Below are positions 46,066 through 54,020 of a DNA stretch of 64,000 nucleotides, piece after piece (the first letter of the stretch is position 1; each line of letters begins with the position of its first letter). A program made the position numbers and the translations under genes. Origin of the DNA: Geodermatophilus sp. DF01-2. Its GTDB lineage: Bacteria > Actinomycetota > Actinomycetes > Mycobacteriales > Geodermatophilaceae. The DNA lies in assembly GCF_004571065.1 (NCBI RefSeq), contig NZ_SPQN01000005.1:1-64000 (forward strand), in the 5' to 3' direction. The notes under the pieces are model-generated. The model saw only the letters and a program-made list of their open reading frames with translations. It searched no databases and had not been told where the DNA came from.

Positions 46066-46551
46066 GGCCACCACCCAAGACTCGGCCGCCGGACGTCGTT
46101 CCTGACGGTTGGCGCGGTCGCACCGCGCGCTTCGCCACTCGCCTCTCTTTCTACCAGCTAGGCTCATACTTACAAGTGCTCATTGTGTCGGGGGGTGGGG
46201 ACGTGGAGCGGTCAACGCCTCGGCTTGGTGTCGTGCCTCCTCGTAACCGCGCTGTCCCGTGGCCGTCGGTCAGGGACGTCTCGTCGGGAGGTGTCAGCGG
46301 ATGTAGACAGTCGCTCCACGCGACTGCCCCCCTCAACTGCTACGAGACCCGGGACGACCTCCACCGCGCCGCCGGGACATGCGCCGCCGGCGGTCTCGGC
46401 GACCTCGTGCAGCGCGCCGCCGCGGCGGGCGACCCGGCGCGCGAGGCCGAGGCGGAGGACGTACTGCACGCCACGGTGTACGTGCTTCCGGCAAGCAGCG
46501 CCGCGGCAGCGGGCCACCTGGCACGAGGCCCGCTGGGGGTGAGCGACGCGG
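46066..46551 (+). other. Intergenic region without a recognised gene
   Basis: 486 bases with overlapping short frames on both strands and no homology seen. The stretch near 46150-46190 is A/T-richer (for example CATACTTACAAG) and probably holds the cupin promoter. Confidence 0.4.
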
Positions 46552-46896
46552 CGTGAGCGCCGCCCGCTCCGGAGCGGCCGAACGTGATGCGGCGGTGAGC
46601 GCGCTGGATGCGATCACCGACCTCGTGCGTGAGGGGCGCCCAGCGTTCGACGCTTCGGCCTACCGGCGTCATGCCCTGGCGTTCCACTGGGTCAACGTCG
46701 GCAGCCAGCTCGAGCAGTACGTGCGCGTATTCAACGACGACGTACCGATCGCGGAGATGACCCCGCAGTCAAGCTGCGGGATCGGCTGGCCTACCAGCCG
46801 ATCGCCCACCTCGACGCAGACATCCTGTGGGACACCTGCGTCGAGGATCCGCCGGAGCTGTGGCCGTTCCTCGTCGCCCTCCGCCAGTCGCTGTAG
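46552..46896 (+). pseudogene. HepT-like (DUF86) ribonuclease toxin gene, frameshifted
   Basis: From GTG 46552 the frame reads AYRRHALAFHWVNVGSQLEQ, VRVFNDDVPIAEM, then shifts near 46765 and continues as VKLRDRLAYQPIAHLDADIL and WDTCVEDPPELWPFLVALRQ before a TAG. The second part contains the RxxxxH-like catalytic area of HepT (RDRLAYQPIAH in place of the usual RNxxxH), so key residues are also changed. HepT normally pairs with a MntA antitoxin gene, and none is recognised upstream. Confidence 0.6.
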
Positions 46897-46902
46897 TGCC
46901 CC

Positions 46903-46935
46903 AGCGGCCCGGCCATGCGATGTGGCCGGGCCGCT
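46903..46935 (+). terminator. Hairpin after the HepT-like remnant
   Basis: Perfect 12-bp stem AGCGGCCCGGCC/GGCCGGGCCGCT with a nine-base loop, six bases past the TAG of the remnant. It may still stop transcription. Confidence 0.7.
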
Positions 46936-47114
46936 CACCCATCTGGAAGCCGGAACGAGGGGCGTCGACCGGTCGGAGAACTCGATTCGGCCTGCCGATC
47001 CACGAGCCCCGTCTCATCGGCCTCACCGAGCCCATCTCCGCCCGGGAAGAGCCACAAACCCCACTCGGAGCGATACAAGGGCGCACGGGGGACGAGGCGC
47101 GGCTGCAGCTGTGG

Positions 47115-48668
47115 TCAGCCGAGGATCTCCCTGGTGACGGCGGTCTGCTCGGTCAGGACGCCGCCGATGAGCTGCTGGGTCTCGTCGATCTGCCCGACGA
47201 CGGCGCTGATCTGGGCCAGAGCGTCGACGACGCGCTCGACCTGCCCCTGGATGGCGTTCACCTTGGTGTCCACGTCCTGGGTCGCCCGGGCGGTCTCGGC
47301 GGCGAGCTCCTTGACCTCGCCGGCCACCACGGCGAACCCGCGCCCGGCCTCGCCGGCCCGGGCGGCCTCGATCGTGGCGTTCAGGGCGAGCAGGTTGGTC
47401 TGGTCGGCGATCCCCCGGATGACCTTGACGACCTTGCCGATGTCGGCGCTGGCCCCGCCGAGCTCGGCCACCTCACGGTTGGCCTCGTCGGTCAGCCGCC
47501 GGCCGTCACCGGCCACCGCGGCGGCCGACAGCACGTTGCGCTCGACCTCGGTGATGGACTGCAGGAGCTGCTCGCCCGCGGTCCGTAGCTGCTTCGCCGC
47601 GGTGAAGCGCTCGAGGGCCTGGCCGAGCAGGAAGGCCGCGTTGCGCAGGGCATCCTCCCGACCGGCCGACAGCGTCAGCGTGGTGGTCGCGAAGAAGTCC
47701 ATGGTGCCGACGACCTCGCCGCCGACCAGGATGGGCAGGCACACGCCCGACTTGACACCGGCCCGCTGGGCGGCCGGGGCGCGGACGCAGTCGGTCACCT
47801 CGGCCAGATCCTCGACGAACACCAGGTCCCGCGTGCGCCAGGCCCGCCCCGACAGGCCGACGCCCTCCTGGAAGGAGGCCGCGAGCGTGACCTCGCGGAA
47901 CTCCCGGCCCGCATCGCCGGACTCGGTGGCGAAGCGCAGCACCCGCTCGGCCGGGTCGATCGCCCAGTAGGAGGCGTAGGCCCACCCGAAGCCCTGACGG
48001 ATCGTCGCCAGCGCCTGCGACATCGCCTCGTCCAACGTCCGTGCCCCGGCCACCGCCCGGAGCACGCTGTTGACCGCCGCCGTGTCCTCGGCCGCCTGCG
48101 CCTGCCGTTCACCGGTGGCCACCCGCTCGATCGCCTGGGACACCAGCTGCCCGATGCGGCGCAGCGTCTCCAGCCGCTGCGCGGACGGCGACAGCGTCTC
48201 GGTGGCGAAGAAGTCCATCGTCCCGGTGACTCTGCCGTCCTCCATCAGCGGGAAGCAGACACCGCTGCGCACCCCGACGCGCTGTGCCACCGGGGCCCGA
48301 ACGCAGTCGCGGACCTCGCCGATGTCGGGGACGAAGACGAGGTCACGGGACCGCCAGGCCCGCCCGGACAGGCCCACGCCTTCCCGGAAGGACGCCGCGA
48401 GGGTGACCCGCCGGAACTCCTCGCCCGCGTCGCCCGACTCCTGCACGAACCGCAGCGCGTTCCCGACCGGATCGATCCGCCAGTAGGAGCCGTAGGCCCA
48501 ATCGAAGCGTTCCCGCACCAGGTCCAGCGCGATGCGCACCGCCTCCTCCGACGTCCGAGCGTCGGCCAGCGCCTTCACCACGGCGGTCACCGCGTCGACG
48601 TTGGCGCGCGCCTCGACGACCTCCGCGTCGCCCTCCAGCGCCTGACGGCGGTCCCTGAATCCCAACAA
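47115..48668 (-). CDS. Soluble chemoreceptor with two GAF domains
   Basis: 517 residues from TTG 48668, chosen because CGAGGAG lies six bases upstream; the frame is open to 49490 but that part has no coding character. Two GAF domains (about 30-190 and 205-365) are near copies of each other (both contain [23 protein letters not shown] and GTMDFFAT). They are followed by a short MCP signalling hairpin with the tip [19 protein letters not shown]. No membrane helix is seen, so it is a cytoplasmic receptor, probably for a small molecule or redox signal. It could join the flagellar chemotaxis array. Confidence 0.9.
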   Translation of the reverse strand: MLGFRDRRQALEGDAEVVEARANVDAVTAVVKALADARTSEEAVRIALDLVRERFDWAYGSYWRIDPVGNALRFVQESGDAGEEFRRVTLAASFREGVGLSGRAWRSRDLVFVPDIGEVRDCVRAPVAQRVGVRSGVCFPLMEDGRVTGTMDFFATETLSPSAQRLETLRRIGQLVSQAIERVATGERQAQAAEDTAAVNSVLRAVAGARTLDEAMSQALATIRQGFGWAYASYWAIDPAERVLRFATESGDAGREFREVTLAASFQEGVGLSGRAWRTRDLVFVEDLAEVTDCVRAPAAQRAGVKSGVCLPILVGGEVVGTMDFFATTTLTLSAGREDALRNAAFLLGQALERFTAAKQLRTAGEQLLQSITEVERNVLSAAAVAGDGRRLTDEANREVAELGGASADIGKVVKVIRGIADQTNLLALNATIEAARAGEAGRGFAVVAGEVKELAAETARATQDVDTKVNAIQGQVERVVDALAQISAVVGQIDETQQLIGGVLTEQTAVTREILG

Positions 48669-48998
48669 CTCCAACTCCTCGCCTCGGTCTCGGTTTCGGT
48701 GCCGGTATGCGGCACGTCCGTTCGCGCATCGGCGCGCAGGTGCCCGGCCGTCGCGATCGACTGCGCCTTCTGTCGGCATGCCGCAGCTGCGGCTTGAGTC
48801 CGATGTCGTTCCGCCGGGCCGAACCCGTCGGAGCGACGGGCATCGACGGCGAAGCCTGCCGACACACCGGTCAGGCCCCCGTGCACCGCCCGCTGGGGCG
48901 AGGCCGATGCGCAGCGAGTCGCTGGCATGTGACCGAAGGGCGTGGGTAGGGGCCAGGGCAGCCGTGCGGACGTGCGGCTGTTGACGAGGGGAGAACCC
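48669..48998 (-). other. Intergenic region between the GAF chemoreceptor and the small conserved gene
   Basis: 330 bases with the candidate sigma-28-type promoter at 48770-48797 and divergent start regions. No other gene is supported. Confidence 0.45.
48770..48797 (-). promoter_or_regulatory. Candidate sigma-28-type promoter of the GAF chemoreceptor
   Basis: Minus strand TCAA (48794-48797), 16 bases, GCCGACAG (48770-48777). Spacing is one base longer and the -10 weaker than at the other two sites, and the leader is about 95 bases, so this call is weaker. Confidence 0.35.
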
Positions 48999-49268
48999 GT
49001 GCCTGACGTATCTCAGCCCATCACCGACAACAGCGTGAAGGTGCGCCAGCTCAGCCACTACCAGTTCAGCTGGGTGGCCGGTGAGCCCGGGAAGCCCGGC
49101 ACCTTCACCCTGCAGTTGGTGCTGGACCAGGGTGCCTGGGAAGAGGTCCTGACCGTGGACCGGGACGACGCCGACGTCCTCCAGGACCTGCTGGCGAACA
49201 CCGGCACCGTCCACTACGACGTCGGTCGGCGTGTGCTGATGTTCGGCGTCACCCCGGCCGGCAGCTGA
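48999..49268 (+). CDS. Small conserved protein of unknown function
   Basis: 89 residues from GTG 48999, with GAGGGGAGA upstream. It is soluble and beta-rich: [38 protein letters not shown], then [18 protein letters not shown] and [13 protein letters not shown]. The composition and alternating pattern suggest a folded small domain. I recognise no family. It is followed by a very strong hairpin (49285-49327), so it is its own transcription unit beside the chemoreceptor. Confidence 0.75.
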   Translation: MPDVSQPITDNSVKVRQLSHYQFSWVAGEPGKPGTFTLQLVLDQGAWEEVLTVDRDDADVLQDLLANTGTVHYDVGRRVLMFGVTPAGS

Positions 49269-49284
49269 CATCCACAGGAGCGCG

Positions 49285-49327
49285 CGAGGGCCCGCCGACC
49301 GGCTCGTACCGGGTCGGCGGGCCCTCG
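49285..49327 (+). terminator. Very strong 16-bp hairpin terminator
   Basis: CGAGGGCCCGCCGACC at 49285-49300 pairs perfectly with 49312-49327 around an 11-base loop, 17 bases after the stop at 49268. Confidence 0.8.
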
Positions 49328-49522
49328 CCCTGGCCGGAGCAGGACCTGGTCTTGAGCACTCCCCTCGGGCCGACGTGACGACGTTCACCGGGGGTGCGCG
49401 ACCCGCGCGGGGCATGAACCGATCGGACGACTTCTCGACGGCCGGCGTCCGCGCGAACGACGAAGATCCCCGGCGCCATGCGGCCGGCAACGGATCCCGA
49501 ACCAGCGACTGGAGTGTGGGCT

Positions 49523-50506
49523 GTGCAGACCGATGTCTCGCGGTGGCTGAGCCGCCGGACCTATGTGGGCGCCGACTATGACGCGGCCACCCTGTGCGAG
49601 GCCAAGCGCCGCCGGGGCGTCACGGTCAGCGTGGTGCTCCCGGCGCTCGACGAGGAACGCACGGTCGGCGCGATCGTCTCGGCCATCCGCCGCGAGCTCG
49701 TGGAGCGCACCCCGCTGGTCGACGAGCTGGTGGTGGCCGACAGCGGCTCCACGGACCGCACGGCCGCCGTCGCCGCCGCGGCCGGTGCCCGGGTGATCAC
49801 CGTGGACGACCTCCTCCCGTCCCACGGACAGGTCCCGGGGAAAGGCGAAGCGCTGTGGAAGTCCCTGTACGCCACCGATGGTGACCTCGTCGTCTTCGTG
49901 GACTCCGACCTGGTCGCCTTCGACGCCCAGTTCGTCGTCGGTCTGCTCGGTCCACTCCTCTCCGACCCATCCGTGGGGTACGTCAAGGCGCTCTACGACC
50001 GCCCGCTGACGACGGCGGAGGGGATGATCCCGACCGGCGGGGGCCGGGTGACCGAGCTGCTCGCGCGGCCGCTGCTCAACGCCCTGTGGCCGGGGCTGGC
50101 CGGCTTCGTGCAGCCCTTGTCCGGCGAGTACGCCGGGCGTCGGGAGCTGCTGGAACAGGTGCCGTTCGTCTCCGGCTACGGCGTCGAACTGGGCCTGCTG
50201 GTCGACCTGGCCGAGGTGGCCGGCATCGACGCTCTCGCGCAGGTCGACCTGGGCACCCGTCAGCACACCCATCAGTCCGACGCCGCACTGGGCCGGATGG
50301 CCGGACAGATCTTGCAGACCGCCTTGGCGCGCTGTCCTGACATCGCTGTCCGGAACGACGCCCTGATGCAGTACGTGCGCACCGGCATGGAGGTCGAGCC
50401 GGTGACCTGGGACGTCGGCGTGCGCCAGCGGCCGCCGATGCGGACGGTGCCGGCCTACGCCGCCCGCCGGTCGGCCAGGGAGGCCCGGCTGGGGCGGTCG
50501 GCGTGA
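49523..50506 (+). CDS. gpgS: Glucosyl-3-phosphoglycerate synthase
   Basis: 327 residues from GTG 49523 (GGAG eight bases upstream; ATG 49478 and GTG 49514 are in frame). It is a GT-A glycosyltransferase: [17 protein letters not shown], the [12 protein letters not shown] block, DXD-type metal site [10 protein letters not shown] and [20 protein letters not shown]. GpgS joins glucose from a nucleotide sugar to 3-phosphoglycerate, the first step to glucosylglycerate (a solute made under nitrogen limitation or salt) and to mycobacterial methylglucose lipopolysaccharide. It is coupled by GTGA to a GT4 enzyme. Confidence 0.92.
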   Translation: MQTDVSRWLSRRTYVGADYDAATLCEAKRRRGVTVSVVLPALDEERTVGAIVSAIRRELVERTPLVDELVVADSGSTDRTAAVAAAAGARVITVDDLLPSHGQVPGKGEALWKSLYATDGDLVVFVDSDLVAFDAQFVVGLLGPLLSDPSVGYVKALYDRPLTTAEGMIPTGGGRVTELLARPLLNALWPGLAGFVQPLSGEYAGRRELLEQVPFVSGYGVELGLLVDLAEVAGIDALAQVDLGTRQHTHQSDAALGRMAGQILQTALARCPDIAVRNDALMQYVRTGMEVEPVTWDVGVRQRPPMRTVPAYAARRSAREARLGRSA

Positions 50507-51714
50507 AGATCCTCATGGACGCCGGGCCGTGGCTGGCGGTGCCACCCGGGGGGTACGGCGGGGTGGAGAACGTCGTCGCCACCTTGACGACCGAGTTGCG
50601 CCGTCGGGGACACAGCGTGGTCCTGGCCACCGTGGGGGAGAGCGACCTCCCGGTGGAGGAGCGCGTGGCGGCCTTCCCCACCGGGCAGTTCGGCCGCCTG
50701 GCCGCGCCCTATCCGGGGGTGGTCGGCATCGCCCACGCCCACGAGCAGGTCGTGCTGGACACGATCGGGCGGCACGCCGCCGCCGGGCAGCCGTTCGACA
50801 TCGTGCACACGCACGTGGAGGTCGTCGGCCCGGCCGTGCTGGGAGCACTGGGCCGGAGCGGCCCGCCGGTGCTGGCCACGCTGCACTGGGACCTGCACCG
50901 CAACGCCGACTTCTGGGCCGGCTTCGACGGCCGAGGCCGGGTGTTCTACGCCGGCGTCTCCGCCGCTCAGGTCGCCCGCGGACCGGAACTCCTGCGGCGC
51001 CAGACCCTCGGCGCCGTCCCACTGGCGGTGCCGCTCAGCCGGCATCCCCGGCCGGCGGCACCCTCCGAACGCCGTCCGGACGTGGTCGCGCTCGGACGGA
51101 TCACGCCGCTCAAGGGCACCGCCGTCGCGGTCCGCGCGGCGCGGCAGGCCGGGCTGCCGGTGGTGCTGGCCGGGCCGGTGGCCGGACGCCCGGACGAGGC
51201 GTCCCTGCGCCGGAACCTGGCCGACCCGGCGGCGCACCTGCACGGCAACGTCGACGTCCGCTACTTCCTCGACGAGGTGGCACCGCTGCTGGACGGTGTG
51301 ACCGCCCGGTGGATCGGCAACGTCTCCGGAGAGGCCAAGGACGACCTGCTGCGGTATGCGCAGGCCGCACTCTTCCCGATCGACTGGGAGGAGCCGGGCG
51401 GCACAGCGGTCTGCGAGGCGCTGGCCGCCGGGACGCCCGTCGTGGCGATGGCCCGCGGCTGCCTGCCCTCGCTCGTCGAGCCCGGAGTGACCGGGTTCCT
51501 CGCCGAGGACGAGGCCGGCTTCGCACGCGCCGTCGGCCGACTCGACGAGCTCGACCCGGCTGCCTGCATGGCCGCCGCCCGCCGCCGGTTCGCCCCGGCG
51601 TCGATGGCCACGGCCTACGAACGGCTCTACTCCGAGGCGATGGCCCTCGCCGGCGGTACCGGGACGGTGGCCGGGCGAGCCCAGGACATTTCGGGATCGG
51701 CGAAGTCGGCATGA
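50503..51714 (+). CDS. GT4-family glycosyltransferase
   Basis: 403 residues from GTG 50503, overlapping gpgS by GTGA. It is a GT-B fold protein: N-terminal PPGGYGGVENVVATL (donor/acceptor loop), HTHVE in the middle, then ALGRITPLKGTAVAV and the C-terminal PIDWEEPGGTAVCEALAAG with the E-x7-E motif. It likely uses a nucleotide sugar. Coupling to gpgS suggests it extends glucosyl-phosphoglycerate or acts in the same compatible-solute/glycan pathway, though such GT4 enzymes have many acceptors, so the substrate is open. Confidence 0.85.
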   Translation: MKILMDAGPWLAVPPGGYGGVENVVATLTTELRRRGHSVVLATVGESDLPVEERVAAFPTGQFGRLAAPYPGVVGIAHAHEQVVLDTIGRHAAAGQPFDIVHTHVEVVGPAVLGALGRSGPPVLATLHWDLHRNADFWAGFDGRGRVFYAGVSAAQVARGPELLRRQTLGAVPLAVPLSRHPRPAAPSERRPDVVALGRITPLKGTAVAVRAARQAGLPVVLAGPVAGRPDEASLRRNLADPAAHLHGNVDVRYFLDEVAPLLDGVTARWIGNVSGEAKDDLLRYAQAALFPIDWEEPGGTAVCEALAAGTPVVAMARGCLPSLVEPGVTGFLAEDEAGFARAVGRLDELDPAACMAAARRRFAPASMATAYERLYSEAMALAGGTGTVAGRAQDISGSAKSA

Positions 51715-51803
51715 CGCCGTCCCCTCGACGGCGGGACACGGTCGAGGTCGTGCCCCACAGGTAGCCGTCGACGCTCTTCTCCGACGGGCGGTGGCCGGTC
51801 TCC

Positions 51804-52277
51804 TCAGTCGCCCGAGTGCCAGCGGGGGAGCGCCAGGGCGGCGTCCATGCGCCGGAGCTCGTCCCGGTGCAGGGCGCTGAGTCGACCCAGGAGCTGCTCG
51901 CCCTCGCCGGTCAACGCCACCCGGACGGCGCGGGCGTCGTCCGGGTCCGGCATCCGGCGGACGAGGTCCTGTCGCTGCGCCCGGGTGACCAGCTCGACGA
52001 CGCTGTGATGGCGCAACTGCAGTCGATCGGCCAGCTCCCGGACGACGGCCCAGTCCCGCCCCGGAAACCCCTTGATCGCCAGCATGAGCTGGTACTGCTG
52101 CGGGGTGAGGCCGTGCTGCCGCACCGCTTCTTCGCTGAAGCGCAGATAGCGGCGGATGCCGAACCGGAATCGGGCCAAGGCCTCGAAGTCCTCCTTGGTC
52201 AGCCGGCCTCCGTCCGGCGATTCGTCGTCCGACCCGGACCTGCGGCTGCCGACCGACGGTCCCTCGTCACCTGCCAC
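51804..52277 (-). CDS. MarR-family regulator
   Basis: 157 residues from GTG 52277. A disordered acidic start is followed by the MarR winged HTH: FRFGIRRYLRFSEEAVRQHG, LTPQQYQLMLAIKGFPG, LADRLQLRHHSVVELVTRA and RMPDPDDARAVRVALTGEG (wing). It is transcribed away from the usp gene at 52365. There is no ribosome binding site before the GTG and an A/T-rich box sits right upstream, so the message may be leaderless. It probably represses itself and the usp gene through the 13-bp palindrome at 52289-52301. Confidence 0.88.
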   Translation of the reverse strand: MAGDEGPSVGSRRSGSDDESPDGGRLTKEDFEALARFRFGIRRYLRFSEEAVRQHGLTPQQYQLMLAIKGFPGRDWAVVRELADRLQLRHHSVVELVTRAQRQDLVRRMPDPDDARAVRVALTGEGEQLLGRLSALHRDELRRMDAALALPRWHSGD

Positions 52278-52288
52278 GGTGGAAACAT

Positions 52289-52301
52289 ATCGTGTTACGA
52301 T
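52289..52301. promoter_or_regulatory. Candidate MarR operator between divergent genes
   Basis: ATCGT-GTT-ACGAT is a perfect inverted repeat with 5-base arms, 12 bases from the marR start and 64 bases before the usp ATG. Short A/T-containing palindromes like this are typical MarR targets. Confidence 0.5.
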
Positions 52302-52364
52302 GGCTTCGTCGGCGTCGGGTGCCGCAGACGAGCTCCTGCGGTCATTGGCGCAGAGGAGACGATC

Positions 52365-52916
52365 ATGACCGGCAACGGGTCGACCGGTTCCACCACCGAC
52401 GCGGTCGCGGATTCCGTCGGCGCCCCGGGCGTGGAGGAGAACCTGCGGTCCGTCACCGGCGTCGTCGTCGGGGACGACGGTTCAGCGGCGTCCCGGGATG
52501 CGGTGCTCTGGGCTGCCGAGGACGCCGCCCGGCGTGGCGCCCCACTGCACGTCGTCCGCTGCTGGCAGATGACCACCGCTCCCCAGCCCGGCTCCTGGAA
52601 GGTCGGTTACATCCCTCCCTTGGAGGACTGGGAGCAGGCGGTGATCCGGGAGCTCGACGCCGCGTGGGCGTCGCTGCGGGACCGGGTTCCCGAGCTGCGC
52701 CTCCATGCCGTGCACGGCAGGCCGGGTCGCGTGCTCGTCGAGGCGTCCCGGGACGCCGATCTCGTCGTCGTCGGCTCGCGCGGCCACGGCCGGCTCGCCG
52801 ACCTCGTTCTCGGCTCGGTCGCCACGGACGTCGCGCGCGAAGCGCAGTGCCCGGTCGTCATCGTCCGGCCCCGGACCGACCGTCCCGGCGAAGACGACGC
52901 CACCAGGGCCGGCTGA
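52365..52916 (+). CDS. Universal stress protein
   Basis: 183 residues from ATG 52365, with GAGGAGACG upstream. A low-complexity N-terminus is followed by a single UspA domain (about 30-170): VTGVVVGDDGSAASRDAVLW, and the ATP motif VVGSRGHGRLADLVLGSVAT then CPVVIVRP. Such proteins bind ATP and support survival under starvation or oxygen stress. It is divergent from, and probably controlled by, the MarR regulator. It differs from the tandem Usp at 41152. Confidence 0.9.
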   Translation: MTGNGSTGSTTDAVADSVGAPGVEENLRSVTGVVVGDDGSAASRDAVLWAAEDAARRGAPLHVVRCWQMTTAPQPGSWKVGYIPPLEDWEQAVIRELDAAWASLRDRVPELRLHAVHGRPGRVLVEASRDADLVVVGSRGHGRLADLVLGSVATDVAREAQCPVVIVRPRTDRPGEDDATRAG

Positions 52917-52968
52917 TGCCGACGAGTGGCGTCGGCGCGCCGCCCGTGTAGCTCCCTCAGGTCGAGAG

Positions 52969-53011
52969 CCCACCGGTCTGCGCGCCGCCTCGGCCCCAGC
53001 CGACCGGTGGG
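52969..53011 (+). terminator. Hairpin between usp and the urease operon
   Basis: CCCACCGGTC at 52969-52978 pairs perfectly with GACCGGTGGG at 53002-53011 around a 23-base loop, 53 bases past the usp stop. Confidence 0.45.
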
Positions 53012-53133
53012 ACGACGAGCCGGTGCACAGCGGGCGTGCTCGGACGACCTGTGTGACGCTGACCACGCCAGCGCCCTGACCTCTCGAAGTCGCCGAGGTC
53101 GCAGAGGCGGTAGGTCGGTGGAGGGAGACCAGG

Positions 53134-53436
53134 ATGTTGTTGACCCTCAAGGAGCGGGAGAAGCTGCTGATCTTCACCGCCTCCGAGCTGGCACTCAAGC
53201 GGAAGGCCCGAGGTCTCAAGCTCAACCTCCCCGAGGCCACCGCGGTCATCACCGCCTTCCTGCTGGAAGGGGCCCGTGACGGGCGTTGCAAAGCGGACCT
53301 GCAGAACGACGGCCGCCACGTGCTCACCCGCGAGGACGTGATGGACGGGGTTCCGGAGATGCTGGCCCAGTTGCACGTCGAGGCGACCTTCCCCGACGGG
53401 ACCAAGCTGATCACTCTGCCGGAGCCGATCCAGTGA
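53134..53436 (+). CDS. ureA: Urease gamma subunit
   Basis: 100 residues from ATG 53134, with GGAGGGAG upstream. It is a normal-length Ure[21 protein letters not shown] at the start, [41 protein letters not shown] and [10 protein letters not shown] at the end. It is one of the three structural subunits of nickel urease, which turns urea into ammonia and CO2 in the cytoplasm. It is first in ureA-ureB-ureC-ureF-ureG-ureD and overlaps ureB by GTGA. Confidence 0.97.
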   Translation: MLLTLKEREKLLIFTASELALKRKARGLKLNLPEATAVITAFLLEGARDGRCKADLQNDGRHVLTREDVMDGVPEMLAQLHVEATFPDGTKLITLPEPIQ

Positions 53437-54020
53437 ACCGGCTCGGTCAGCGGGTCAAGGACACGCTGTCCAACCGGATGCAGCAGCCCGGCGGGGCAGG
53501 GCAGTCGCTGACGAGTCGCGCGCTGGCCTGGGCGCAGCACGCGGCGGAGCGCAACCCGGGACTGGCGAAGCTGGCCGGCCGGATGGCGAGCCCGATGCCG
53601 CCGCCGTCCAGGACGCGTCCCGGCAGCGGGAAGGACGTCCCGCTGGGGTCGGGCAAGGGAGGCGCGATCGCGATCACCCATCCCGGTGCCGACTCCTCGG
53701 CCCGCCCCGGCACGCCCGGCGAGATCCTCTACGGCGAGGGGCCGATGGAGATCAACGTCGGGCGCGAGGCCGTCACGGTGACCGTCGTCAACACGGCGGA
53801 CCGGCCGATCACCGTGGGCTCGCACTACCACTTCGCCGAGGCCAACCCGGCACTCTCCTTCGACCGACAGGCCGCCTGGGGACGACGGCAGAACATCATC
53901 GCCGGGGGCATGACCCGCTTCGATCCCGGGTCTCGCCAGGAGATCGAACTGATCCCGTTCGCCGGGCGGCGCATCGCCGCCGGTTTCCGCGGCGAGTGCG
54001 CGGGCCCGCTCGATGGCTGA
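53433..54020 (+). CDS. ureB: Urease beta subunit with long N-terminal extension
   Basis: 195 residues from GTG 53433, overlapping ureA. The UreB core is residues about 95-195 ([62 protein letters not shown]-like [10 protein letters not shown]). The first ~90 residues are extra: basic and Pro/Ser/Gly-rich with helices ([20 protein letters not shown]). Ordinary UreB is about 100 residues. The extension may form a linker between subunits or bind nucleic acid or membrane. The reading frame is continuous and the start is set by the ureA overlap, so it is not an error of start choice. Confidence 0.93.
   Translation: MNRLGQRVKDTLSNRMQQPGGAGQSLTSRALAWAQHAAERNPGLAKLAGRMASPMPPPSRTRPGSGKDVPLGSGKGGAIAITHPGADSSARPGTPGEILYGEGPMEINVGREAVTVTVVNTADRPITVGSHYHFAEANPALSFDRQAAWGRRQNIIAGGMTRFDPGSRQEIELIPFAGRRIAAGFRGECAGPLDG

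Noticed and set aside
46183-46542. Overlapping short frames between the cupin and the HepT remnant
   Set aside because: Arg/Ala-rich composition with no homology and no consistent start; typical of non-coding high-GC DNA.
47115-49490. Full 791-codon frame of the GAF chemoreceptor
   Set aside because: The part above 48668 overlaps the small conserved gene and its terminator, has no coding character, and a good ribosome site precedes TTG 48668.
52940-53015. tRNA-like string near 52948 (GTAGCTC...GAGAGCC)
   Set aside because: No acceptor stem, anticodon arm or T-loop can be folded around it; it is better explained as a hairpin between genes.
53040-53060. CRP-like half site TGTGACGCTGACCACG upstream of ureA
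   Set aside because: Only one half site fits; the second differs at two or more positions.
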